64,000 bases of DNA from Acanthopleura granulata (lineage: Eukaryota; Mollusca; Polyplacophora; Chitonida; Chitonidae): contig JABBOT010000001.1 of the NCBI GenBank assembly GCA_016165875.1, forward strand, positions 16,382,876-16,446,875, read 5' to 3'. The position numbers and the translations under genes are program-made. Of the stretch, positions 26,166 to 37,768 are shown piece after piece (the first letter of the stretch is position 1; the number at the start of each line of letters is the position of its first letter). Under the pieces are notes generated by a model. The model made no database searches. It worked only from the letters and a program-made list of their open reading frames with translations, and was not told the origin of the DNA.

Positions 26166-26325
26166 GGAGTGGTTAGCGTACTATCGCAGCGTAATACCTC
26201 AGGAGGCTCTTACCAATTCGGTCGCTGCGAGTTCATACCCATCTCTTCCCTTCAGGTCGTACATAGGAGATTTGCCGGCAACCTTCTGATGGTTGTGTGT
26301 TTCTCCAGTTGTAAGGATACCACTA
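26166..26325 (+). repeat. SINE, head and body, diverged
   Basis: A plus-strand copy with tRNA-like head (GAGTGGTTAGCGTACTA, box-B-like GCGAGTTCATACCC) and body (TTTGCCGGCAACCTTCTG). It decays before the usual tail. Confidence 0.65.
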
Positions 26326-27360
26326 CCGCAGAGGAAAATTTATAAACAAATGGCTTGTTCAACTCACAGACACCGATGGGCCTTACACAAGATCAAACAA
26401 AGAAACACGAAGACGCTGGGCTAAGTTCAATACATATATTTGGAGAATATAGGCAAATAGCACAAGTGACAATAATATACAAAAACAATACAGCTAATTA
26501 CAACAGTATATAGTTTCTTAATGATGACAGCGTCCAAATCCGAATGGAATATTCCGGTTTTCACAGGCAAGTCAGTCCACGTAAATATAGAATCCACCGT
26601 TCTTGAGAATTCTCCAGTCGAAGGATGACAGTCCTGTGGTGATTAACAGCACTGGGCACGGTACCCCGACGATAGTTTATATCCAACTCCCCGGCAAGAT
26701 GCAACTTTTCTGGGCGGACGGGTTGACAATAGCGTCCGTGATGACGAGATGGCGTTGTATGTTTCACTCCTCGGAAATATACGCAAAGTCACTTTCAGGG
26801 TAAACTGGGGTGAAATGTACGTAATCGAACAAATAGACAATGAGCGATACAAGCTCCAAAAGAACGTCTCAAGTGACGTTCTTAGCATGTAGCAAAACAT
26901 AGGCTCACAAAGTGCTACGTACAGAAAATGGAGTACAAATTGACGTGTGTCGAATGATAGAAAATCCTTCTAAGTGGACGAGACTAAATGTGCTCTCAAG
27001 TGTACGTAAGTAAAATAACTGCGAGCTTTACAACTTCGTCGCTCATATTTATAAATTAACGTAAAGAAAATTCTCGACAGCTTGATCGTAAACATGTTTG
27101 CAACATGGGTACATCTTTCCAGAATGTATGCTCTATGTACAATGACACGAATGAAATAAACACAAAAGCCTTGAGAACACGCGACTGAAATCCAGTGCGG
27201 GCTATAACGTACACAGACTGAAAAATGTGGGTCAGACACCAACCCGGTTAACGGAAAAAAAAAATAAAAATAAAACAATACAATACAATATTTTAAAGAC
27301 AAGGTTCGTAACACAGGGGGTCTATCCGGTTGCTTCCCACCACAATAAATCAACCGAATA
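26326..27360. other. Intergenic stretch, no supported gene
   Basis: Contains overlapping ORFs on both strands (for example 26,560-26,900) that do not look like known proteins. A decayed repeat is possible but could not be named. An A-rich run lies at 27,256-27,285. Confidence 0.35.
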
Positions 27361-27570
27361 AGCTGGGGCCCAGGAAGTGAGAGCTGGAGATGGGGAGGGC
27401 GGAGGTTAAGTGGAGATCGGAAGAAGTGTATAGTTCGGTTGAGAAGAGAGCTTAGGCTCAGGTTGTGAGAGCTTGGTACAGTGACAAGAGCGGAGGAGAT
27501 AGGAAGGGAGATAGTGCTGTCGAGAAAGTTCAAGCTCAGTCGGAAGAGCTGAGGAGCAGATGGGGAGAGT
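27361..27570. repeat. Purine-rich degenerate repeat
   Basis: Repeated GAGAGCT(T/G)GG, GGAGATxGG and AGCTCAGG-like words, similar in style to the repeat at 25.8-26.1 kb but more diverged. The minus-strand ORF 26970-27608 runs through it and is judged an artefact. Confidence 0.45.
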
Positions 27571-29325
27571 TTGAGTGAAAAATGGTAAATGAATATTGCA
27601 TTAAACAAGAATTAGTTCAAATACAATCAAAACTTCGTGGCGTTTGACAGGATAGCACCATTTGGGCACAGTGTGCTGTTCACGCGGCTAATTTTAGCCC
27701 TGGGATGGGAATCCATCGTGCTGAATGGGAAGCCATTAAGAAAGTCAAGGGATGAAAACAGTTGCTGGCCATAAATAAGTGAAACAAATGTCCAGGTTTG
27801 GTGACCGGGAACAAGGAATACCTGCAGCAAAAGGCAGAGAAAACAGTGCAAACTTCCAGGTTTCAGTTTTCTACTAAGCTCCCCTAAAACTTAATGCATC
27901 CTGAACTGGACGCGGAGTTTCATTAGTCGACCTCAAATTATTGAGTTTTTGCATGTTAAATGTCCATTTAAAACTGTAATCATGTTAAGATGTTGTATCT
28001 TACCCTCTGATTCCCGACATCTAGTTTTGGGTGAGCCGAATTTGTGGGATTCACACAAGTGCTTTTTAACAGCACAAAATATAAAAGATGCATGTTGTAC
28101 TGGTGAAGACCCCTCTTTGGAGTGTGCCCCGGGAGCCACACTGCTAAGGTCAGACGCCTGTTTCCAATGAGGAGAATTCTATACGTTGATACAATGATTG
28201 CCCATTCAAAGTTGTCTTCATCAGTTGCCGAGAGTAGCTGACCAATGGAAGGATCCTCGATGCGTTCCCGTAAGAGGTTGCTGAGGTGTCAATTACAAGC
28301 CGTCAACCAAAATGGGTGTTCCGAGTCAGTGATCGCCTTACCAGTTTCAAAAAGGCACGTTTAACACAAACCAGCAAAGAACTATTAAAGAAAGTATATA
28401 AAATAAAAAAGCTATTAGAAGAAGCAGTCAACAGTTTTCAATGATGACGTACATACTAAGGGAGTGTTCAAAGAGAATGAAAAAAACTCAGTATCCAGTC
28501 GTGTGCCATGTTAGTTTATATGATGTTGTAAATGAAATATGGGCCTCCTTTGCGCTTTGCAGTTGTCCATATGTCCAACGTAGCAATGATTCACAACATG
28601 ATGAATATAGCCCCACGTTAAGCCTAATTAAAGCTATGGATGCATTCGCCAATTGAACAATGGAAGGACCTATTTCAGAGGAAAATACTGATGTGATGTC
28701 GTTGATATCCACTGGGTTCCAAGCATCCACAGAAGAATCTGAGGTTGTTAAAAGCATTTTACTTCAGTGTAAAAATTCTTCCTACCCACATCCCACCTAA
28801 ACTTAAAAAAAATCGATCTGTTTTCCAAGACAATGTTAAATGATCTTTCATCTAATACAGACTTTATTTCACTGATATTTGTTTGCCCTTAAGTGCCTTC
28901 AAAATGTAAGTCTGACTCTATATAGTTTCAACGATTACGAGGAATCACCTCGTGACACAAGTGAAGTTTTGCTTTCGTTGATGTACCGAATGTGAATGCC
29001 GGAGCACTTAACTATATGTTCATATGTGCAATGGTGTTGCATTCCATCTATAAAAGGGGTTTTTTTTACAATCAGAAACTAAAGAAAAAAGCCGTGGAGA
29101 ATTCTGTGCAAGTTAGTTTTTGAATGTCTTTTAACCAGACTGACGTCATCACCAAAATTACAGGATCAATATCATATGCCATTAAATCTGCAGTGTACAA
29201 AAGTCATACGCAGAACACTTCGGTACATCACCGGTAGTAAATTCTAATTAAAGTCCATTGTGTGTTGTACTGTCATGCACGAGTAGTAGGAATATAACCC
29301 ATTACTTGAATTCGAAAGTAGCATT
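27571..29325. other. Intergenic stretch with second half of a dispersed repeat pair
   Basis: About 28,335-28,600 resembles 17,460-17,740. ORFs at 27949-28170 (+) and 28488-28757 (-) have no recognised domain. Nothing else supported. Confidence 0.4.
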
Positions 29326-29378
29326 TTGATTTGATTGATTGGTGTTTTACGCCGTACTCACCAATCAAATAAAGACCA
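29326..29378 (-). repeat. SINE 3' tail fragment in inverted arrangement
   Basis: Minus-oriented tail words (GATTGGTGTTTTACGCCGTA) are followed at once by the plus-oriented CCAATCAAATAAAG. This looks like two tail ends joined, a rearranged or nested SINE remnant. Confidence 0.6.
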
Positions 29379-29595
29379 GAGCCATTACAAGCCTTATGGT
29401 TGGTGCTCTGTATTAAAATACAAAACATGCAAAAACTCAATAACTTGAGGTCGAACGCAATGCCCGCCATTAAGAATCCTGTACATGTCAACTGCATTTT
29501 TGATTTCAAGTAAAGCATATATATTACAATGCCTATTATTATGTGTTCTATGTGGTGTGTCTGGATTTCTGGTGTTTTTAGCGTAATCGTTGGAT

Positions 29596-29826
29596 TATAC
29601 TATTTATTTATTTGATTGGTGTTTCACGATAATTTGAAGAAAATTTCATTGATATGACAAAGGCCAGGTGTGTCAGTATCGGAAACTGGAGTTCCGTGAG
29701 TAAGCCACCAACCTGCGCCAGGTACTGTTCCTGACAAATTCTCTGACTTAAAGCTGCAGTCGAAACATCGAGAAATGAACTCGAATACTCAGCGTCGTTG
29801 GTCGAGCACCTGACAGCCACAGCGAT
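29596..29826 (-). repeat. SINE of a second family sharing the common tail
   Basis: On the minus strand this begins with a head around GCATCGCTGTGGCTGTCAGG, has a box-B-like stretch near GTATTCGAGTTCAT, and ends in GTGAAACACCAATCAAATAAATA. The body differs from the main SINE, but the terminal sequence is the same. Confidence 0.65.
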
Positions 29827-30140
29827 GCAGCGCTTTCACCACCCAAGTCAGCGAGGACTCCTCTCGGGAATGCAGTTGATCAGAACGACTTCATTTCCTT
29901 GACTGACGATAAGCTTACAACCTTGTTAAGAAATACTTTACTTACATCACGAGTCAGGTTTAGTAGAAGATCAAACCACTGCATTCTCAACCTTTCGACC
30001 TATATACGTCACAGATGAGTGAGCATATGCTCTCAAGTGTGGATACTTCAGATCACTAAGTCATGGAGTATAGTGTTATTGATCTGATTAAAATTTAACA
30101 CTTCACTTCACCATCTTCTTAATAATGCGGAGTCCGAGAA

Positions 30141-30189
30141 ATGGCGAACATTGCTATTCGATCGATTACACCTCACTCCAGCCCGCCAG
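30141..30189 (+). CDS. Possible short first exon of an unidentified gene
   Basis: ATG in good context (GAGAAATGG) opens 16 codons, MANIAIRSITPHSSPP, ending at a consensus donor CCAG|GTAAGT. An alternative upstream ATG at 30125 in another frame reaches the same donor. No next exon or family was identified; chance occurrence is quite possible. Confidence 0.2.
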
Positions 30190-30779
30190 GTAAGTCTTTG
30201 TGTTACCGCTATATACATGTTCGATAAAGTGTACATGACACCAGGTTCTTTTCTAGAGTTGGGTCAAATTCTATGACTACCCATGTTATGTCTCAATTCG
30301 ATGGGTGATCTTGGGCGGTAACTGAGCAACCTTTTCCCTTAGGAAAACCATGGACAACCATATCGATCAACACTGTCACACATGCATGCAGTTGACATTT
30401 TGAACAGTTTTTACATTTGACTTCGACCTGAAATATTACATAATGACACATCGGCATTTCTCCGCACAGCTTTTAGCGTACGTCGGTGAATCTCCCTAAC
30501 CCGAATTGAAAAGCCCGTTTGACGTGAACTTCAAGGCCTCGTTTCAGTTGTTATAGATTAAATGTTTCACACCGGCCCTTGCTGGCTCAGGCGACTAACG
30601 GTCCTACTGCTACTCAGGGATCAAATTTCATTTCATTTTAATTTTTGGATTTTTTCAAGGATTTCTAACTGTCCGTGTTTTGTTTTTGTTTTTTTCTTGT
30701 TGTTGTTGTTGTTTTTGGGGGGACTTGACATGCTTACAAAAAAGTGCTTTACAAGCCTTTAAATCATTTTTTTCTCACT

Positions 30780-31145
30780 CCAATCTTTGTGCATATATCA
30801 GGGGTGTGACCTATCAAAGGCCCTTGACCCGAGAGTCCTCGCCTTGGAGTCAATCTCGCGATGCTTCCCTTGTGGCATGAGGCTTGCTTGGGACAGTACC
30901 AGGCTAACGAAGTTGGGTGGTTTAACGCAGGCATTCCAGTTTCCTCCACAGTAGTAATATGAGAGAAAATTTTTCAGCATAAAAATCAGTGAAATAAGTA
31001 AATAAATAATGTTCGACACACACGCTGTGTCTGAAATGGGTGTCCTGCTCTGTACACTTATTTGTTGGCCAAGTTATATAACGGGTTCTTCTTTGGAAGA
31101 ACATGGCCACTGCCATATAGGTAGAATATTCTTCAAGACAAAGAA
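30780..31145 (+). repeat. Diverged SINE-like sequence
   Basis: The part with GTTTCCTCCACAG, then GTAATATGAG, and a tail-like GTGAAATAAGTAAATAAATAA (30,945-31,010) resembles a SINE 3' half. A second weak tail-like block follows at about 31,090-31,140. The 5' portion is not recognisable. Confidence 0.35.
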
Positions 31146-32309
31146 CCAGTGAAACAAAGAAGAAAGGTAAATCTCATGTTTACACACCTCAGTTTACATA
31201 ACAATATGAAAAAAGAAAACAAAAAACAACGCCATGTCCAGTTATGGATACATATATACGTCATTTTAATGAAAAATTATACAATCAGAAAAAAGCATGA
31301 AAAAGGAGGCATTCGACATATTGGCAATATCATATGTTCTTAAGCTCTCTATGAAATATATGCATCCGAAATAAATGCATGTGCAGTATACATTATATGT
31401 TCGTGATGATGATGTTAAGTAAAGGGCTTGTGGGAGTCGAGGCATTTATGGGGAGGTAATATATAGGCCAAAACATATTAATGATACAATATACGCACGA
31501 AGTAATAACATATGTGCTAGTGGCATTGATCAGTGGATAACGTGTATAGGCATATATACCGTGATATCAGTAATGGCCACCAGAACAAACGTGCTCATCT
31601 TTTTAAATGCCTGAGCACAGCTTTATGGATTGCATAGAAAGGTGAACAGTGAAACTGTGCGAGCCTTGAGAGACTGCAGCGTCGCTGTCAGGCAATAAAT
31701 GTTACTATGGAATTGCAACAACAAAAACCTACACAGTGTGATACGCAATCAATTTGACAAACAGTTTTAATGTCACAGCACACAATTTGAAACGGGGATG
31801 ACTGCGCAGGACGTCGCCCGTCTGTACAAACAGACAGCGCAATCACCATGCACATCGATGTTGTCAAAAACAGACCATGAATGTTTCCACACAACGCACA
31901 CACCCACTGCAGATAAACGACACGCACGGGATCACTGCCTTGGGAGCTGACAAATGTTTCACAAGAAAATCATGCCGTGTAATGTTGGATTACACCATGC
32001 ATTATAAAGCAGTTTTTAGCTCAGCATACATTTTTAAGCAATGTATACACACACTGGGCTACGCTTGTTGCCATATGCTAAAATGCTGCCATCGGTCACA
32101 TAAGCATACTCATACATATTTGTGATGATTACTAACTAAAGCTAGAGCTAATTTACAATGCATTACACGCCGAGATCTCAATTAGCGGTTTGACTAAATA
32201 TATAAATCATACACCATTATGCGAGTAATCAGTAAATTGCTATGCAAAAAATCATGATATGTCCTCTCTTACATACAAGACAGGATATTCTTACCTCTTT
32301 CTGGCTATA
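31146..32309. other. Intergenic stretch, no supported gene
   Basis: AT-rich, with short ORFs of no evident family. Confidence 0.4.
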
Positions 32310-32314
32310 TAATC

Positions 32315-33215
32315 AGGCAATAGCGCATTGTTGAAAGGGATCGGCTGCTGATATAAGCACACACATACTGGAACAAACTGTGGAGTGGAGCAGACTATGG
32401 CACACTACTGAAAGGGGTCGGCTGATGATACAAGCACACACATACTGGAACAAGCTGTGGAGTGGAGCAGACTATAGCGCACTATTGAAAGGGATCGGCT
32501 GCTGATACAAGCACACACATACTGGACAAGCTGTGGAGTGGAGCAGACTATAGCGCACTACTGAAAGGAGTCGGCTGATGATATAAGCACACACATACTG
32601 GACAAACTGTGGAGTGGAGCAGACTATGGCACACTACTGAAAGGGGTCGGCTGATGATACAAGCACACACATACTGGACAAGCTGTGGAGTGGAGCAGAC
32701 TATAGCGCACTACTGAAAGGAGTCGGCTGATGATACAAGCACACACATACTGGACAAACTGTGGAGTGGAGCAGACTATAGCGCACTACTTAAAGGAGTC
32801 GGCTGATGATATAAGCACACACATACTGGACAAGCTGTGGAGTGGGGCAGACTATAGCGCACTATTGAAAGGGATCGGCTGATGATATAAGCACACACAT
32901 ACTGGAACAAACTGTGGAGTGGAGCAGACTATGGCACACTACTGAAAGGGGTCGGCTGATGATACAAGCACACACATACTGGACAAGGTGTGGAGTGGGG
33001 CAGACTATAGCGCACTATTGAAAGGGATCGGCTGCTGATATAAGCACACACATACTGGACAAGCTGTGGAGTGGAGCAGACTATAGCGCACTACTTAAAG
33101 GAGTCGGCTGATGATATAAGCACACACATACTGGACAAGCTGTGGAGTGGGGCAGACAATGGCGCACTGCTTAAGGGGGCCGGCTGATGATACAAGCGCA
33201 TGTACTGGGCCACAA
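32315..33215. repeat. Satellite-like tandem repeat, 76/77-bp unit, about 12 copies
   Basis: Very regular head-to-tail array. Unit landmarks are GTCGGCTGATGATA, AAGCACACACATACTGGA and CTGTGGAGTGGAGCAGACTA. Starts of the GAAAGG landmark at 32,333, 32,410, 32,487 and 32,563 give a 77/76-bp period, the difference being one A in GGA(A)CAA. Two or three unit variants alternate (TATGGCACACTACTG versus TATAGCGCACTATTG). The last copy is more diverged. Confidence 0.93.
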
Positions 33216-36199
33216 CCTCCTTGTGTGCTTCTGTTTCAGGTGAAATGGAGAAGGCCTTACACCAAATAATAACCACATCTATGACAAAGGAAAAATAAAA
33301 AAGAGGGAAAAATGAAATAGTGAAAGCAGTAAACTACGCTGCTATCAGAAATTACACCTCTGACTATGGTCTATTTGTGTAGGCTTCCTTTAACATCCCC
33401 AGTGGTTATCATTTAAGTCTCTCTGGTTAAACAGACTATTTTTCTATTTGGTATTAATTTGTCATGAGATCTCATCTCTCCACGGAAATTTGCAGAAACA
33501 CACTGTTGCCTAAAATGGAATCTTGCTGATAGTCTACAGATCTTTGAGATATACTGATGACTCCGTGCATGCAACTGTTAACCACAATATTACAGGGAAT
33601 ACTTAGTATGTTACCATTTCAGTACATATACCTTTCGGGCACTGAACAGACTTGCTGTTTTGTTCAGATCTTTACGATCAATGTCTGTTTGCTTACATTA
33701 TACGAGTGCGTCTAATTCTCTTTCATGATCCCATGCATTCGTACCATATATAATCATTTGATTGATTCCACGACATGTAAAAGGTGAACAGTTATCATGC
33801 ATGGTTTTATCTGGTTCCTTATTTGTATGAAGAGCAAAAGTATAGCGTGAGGCAGATAGTTACTGAAATATACATCTGCGTGTGTGCTAGACACTGGTGA
33901 CCGCGCCTGATGCAGCTTCTGTTACGTGTGCCTTTATAATACAATGCCAACAGATGGAACCATATCATTACACAGGCCGCACGTCGTGCAAGAAAGAGTA
34001 TATGCTTGATTTCAGAAGATGTTACACGCAAAAATATTTTAAACCTTTGAGTTAGCATATACATTCATTGATCCGTTGTTGCGTAACTACGTCCGTTATG
34101 CAGATTTATAAAATCATTACATTTACAACATACAGAACCGTTCACTGAGGCATCAAAACCTTAGTCATTAACCTACATAACGGCAAAAAATATCACTATA
34201 GTTTTACTAGAATAAAGATGGAAAATCTATACGACCCGGCTAATGAAGAAAGCAATTGATATTTATGGCTTTTTTGCTTAAATCTATTTGTTTCGGAACA
34301 AGAATGATGTATTTGTTGGGATAAAAGTATTTTATACTGTAAAAATTGTTTATTGACTTTTGCTTTGTTGTCACCGACGGGTATGTTGATGTTTGGACGA
34401 TGCTCGGCGGTTAATATGCCCAAATGTAACAGTTAATACTCAGAGCCATAGGCATTCTGGGTCGCCAGCGCGAAGATTAAGCTAATGGATTTTTCAAAGC
34501 CGGTATGTATAGGCCTACGTAGGCGGGTATACGTAAACGACAAGTAAAGCTAAGAGAATTGCACTGGCAACACAGAGTGCCATAGCATTCATGGTTATTG
34601 CCCTTCAGTCTTGAAATCTTATATCTTTTATCTATCTATCTATCTATCTATACATCTAGACATATATATATATATACGTTAACGTTAAAAGAACGTTAAA
34701 ATATTAGAAATTAATTCACTTCATTTTCCAATTCAGTACTATTATATTTTACATGGGACTTGAAATTTTAAGAACAATATTTGGCAAAAGCCGCTGTTAA
34801 AATTAAGGCCTTTTTCTTACGAGCCTCAATGTTAAACGCAACTTCACGCATGTCTTTAGTGGCGTTAATTAGGTCTATACTTGCTTTTATCTCCGTTCTT
34901 TTCCTGCCTTTTTTGTCTTTATTACGAAAAAAATTTTTATTTAACTGATGATATACTTTAGCTTAATAATGTGCGATTCACCGTACATAATGTTGATCCT
35001 ACATGTATCTCACACATATACATGCAGACATAGGCATGTATAAACTGTACCGTATCTTTATATTATCTGTGCCAGTCCATCACTGTTAATTGCTTTCATT
35101 AAACTAGAATGATTAGACCAGTAATAATTAATACCAATTTCAGTCAGAATAGCAAAAGTAATTTTTCTTTTATCTGGATGCCCTGCCGTGGGAGAATATT
35201 TGATTCTAATTTATTTAAAACCTATAGACCTAAGCCAAATAAGGATGACTATTGATGGCTTAGGCCTATATGTGTAAGCCTTATCTTAGAACACGCTACC
35301 ATTCACGAAGCACTGCAAAGGGCATTATCTCAAGGGCCATGAAAAAAGCCATTGGTCTTGTGATTCTTATAGGCCTACATAGTTTAATTAGAAAGTGGAA
35401 TTCCGAAGAATAGAGTGTTGATTCATCGGCCTATCTCCATGCGTGCTTAGATAAAGTCACTGATCTAACCATCCCCATGTCATCTATTACTCTCCATCTG
35501 ATGCTAAACTTTTGCTGTCTTGCTACATGTACTGTCCGTCCACAAGGCATGTGATATTCTAATTCGGCTCCTCGGCGATGTGGAGTTGCACCGGAATGCT
35601 TCCCAGAGTGAACATGTTAAGTGGCTTGGTAGTCTGTGGCTTACAGCAACCTGTATATAAACAGGGGACTCCCGGCTGGCTGAGACTGTTTCGGTATATT
35701 TGGATGTTTCGCACCATTTTTCTTTAACGTGAAGTAAGCTTAAACATTTTGTTAAAATAAAATTTCAACTTCAACGGTTTAACGCCGAGTTCCAGTAATA
35801 GGCCCATTGCGGTTTTCTCCACCCATTAAAGCGATCAGCCCCTTCGCACAAAAGAAATATTCTAATACGGTGATAAATCCACATCAGTTTAATGAATAAT
35901 TGTAGCGCTGTAAATAGTAACGGATAAAGTTAAAGATAACTTCGAATAATTATGGTCTATCTACCCTAGATCACTTTCCCATTGTGCCAGTTCTAGAGAG
36001 GTAGGTTAAATGTGATCTGCACTGTATTGCAATCGCCTCGTTACATACCGGGTATATGTATGTAACGCAATTCTATTTTACTTATTTATTTATATTAAAA
36101 AAAATACTTAGTTAACGCCATAATGCTACACGGCTACTTAATATAGTAGAAAAACAACGGGGAACGGATTAAAGATATTTTGTCTAAGTATGTGGGTCC
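33216..36199. other. Intergenic stretch, no supported gene
   Basis: AT-rich. Only simple repeats stand out. No ORF shows domain similarity. Confidence 0.45.
34627..34677. repeat. Microsatellite (TATC)n and (TA)n
   Basis: Five or more TATC units followed after a short gap by a run of TA dinucleotides. Confidence 0.9.
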
Positions 36200-36312
36200 A
36201 TGACCGGAAAACGAAAGTAGGCCTGTGTGCCTTGTGACGGAAATCTCTTGCGATGGAGGTACATTTCGTACGTTCGTCACATGATAAATGTTCGTACATC
36301 TCGGAAGTATTT
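36200..36312 (+). promoter_or_regulatory. Possible distal promoter of the HPS5 gene
   Basis: About 1.3-1.4 kb upstream of the HPS5 start codon. Three ETS-like cores lie here (ACCGGAAAA at 36203, GACGGAAAT at 36236, TCGGAAGTA at 36301) and an M-box/E-box TCACATGA at 36277-36284, the type bound by MITF/TFE factors. No transcription start is visible in the sequence, so the link to HPS5 is inference. Confidence 0.25.
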
Positions 36313-37645
36313 CAAGTTTTTAAGCGAGTGTGCTTGGTAAATATGTTGTTTTTATGTGCAGTGTAGCCTAAAATTGAGAAGTGTGATCAAAACATTAACG
36401 TCTCAGGTAGCCCCAGGCTTTAAAGTACGTGCCGGGTGAAAATTATGGATGCTTTTCTAACTTGGCGCTTGTGTCAGTCTCATTGACATCTCAAGTAGGC
36501 CCCTACTGTGAAACAGTTAACAAGCGAAATGAAGGGCGTGCAACTTGAAGTTTTTCCTATTTGGTCTGCATTATTACTCCCAAATTTGACTCACAGATTC
36601 TTCCTAAGTACAAATCCTTACAGAAGGAGATATAAGAGTCTTTCACGAAATGAATGCTGTAATTAGGATACCTGGCCTCCCTGACTTAGTCCATGTTGTC
36701 ACTTGTTAAGTGTGGACATTTTAACTGTTGTTATGGGCTTCCAGTAGGTTGATGTGTGGATGTTGCCTCCAACCGCCTTTATCTAATACTACATGACTGG
36801 AAGTTGGCAGAGCAAGTGTACTCAGCAGTTGGGTCTTCCTTCCTCGCTGGAAAACTGCTTACCTGTTTTCATTATTATTATTTGGCTAGTTTTTGGGATA
36901 ATGTCATCTTTTGTGACAATTTCTGACAAAAAAAAAAAGTGAAATAGTGAATTTCGATGTGAGGGGTGGTGTGGTAAAATGATATGCAGGTGATGAGGTG
37001 AAACAAGGAACCAAGTGTGAATTGTCTTATGATATAGGCAGAAGAATATATGTTGTTAATATTCTGATTTGATTTGATCTGACCAAGATTTACAAGGATA
37101 GGTCACATTTTTCTTTTGCGTTGTTCTTTTTGTCATATAATGCTCATCCAAAGTCAATGAATCCTTACTGCTAAGAACCATTCATGCTACAATACGTTAG
37201 TGAGTGAGGATGTTGGGAGTTTTTCAGGTATAGTTATCAGGACTCTTATCTGTAACTCTCATTGACAAACACATGCCCAAGTCCATGAATTGACCCAAAT
37301 TAGATATACCAGTTCTAAAGTATGTATATGCTTACTTTACTGTTCTTTACTTTTCTGACACTCCTGTATAATTGTTTGCCTGACAATTGCAAAGCAAGCA
37401 GAAAACAATTATGAGCATGTGTATATATAAATATGTGTGAAGATTTCGGTAAAGTATCAAATTAACGAAGTTGATATTCATAGGAAATGATATTGAATGT
37501 TGCATTATATCAGAAATGCTGGTTTCACACTTATCCAGCTCTGTACATAAGTATATATTCAGACTCATATTTGCAGATATGTGGGCTTGAGTAATAAGCA
37601 TGACTTGCCTAACCTGTCCAGTGTGTGAGTGAGCCAGGTGAGATA
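36313..37645 (+). other. Upstream region of the HPS5 gene
   Basis: May contain the 5' UTR and a 5' intron. A possible 3' splice site (CCTGTCCAG, ending at 37621) lies 24 bp before the start codon. No coding sequence was recognised. Confidence 0.3.
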
Positions 37646-37768
37646 ATGATGACAGAGACTCAGGACATCAGCCAGGACACTGGTCAGCATGACTGGACAC
37701 ACGTGCTCACAGAACTCAACTCCTTAGAGGAGCTGTCCATACCACTGAGGGGCTCGGCCAGACTCAGG
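37646..37768 (+). CDS. HPS5: HPS5 exon 1 (start)
   Basis: Two adjacent ATG codons (37646, 37649) open 41 codons. The segment [20 protein letters not shown] parallels the vertebrate HPS5 N-terminus. Donor AGG|GTCAGT, phase 0. The GTAACT a few bases later would give the wrong phase. Confidence 0.82.

Noticed and set aside
26970..27608. 212-codon minus-strand ORF
   Set aside because: Part of it runs through a purine-rich repeat, composition is Leu/Ser/Phe-biased as expected from that repeat, and there is no family similarity.
32315..33215. Possible CRISPR-like repeat array
   Set aside because: The repeats are contiguous without unique spacers and the context is eukaryotic.
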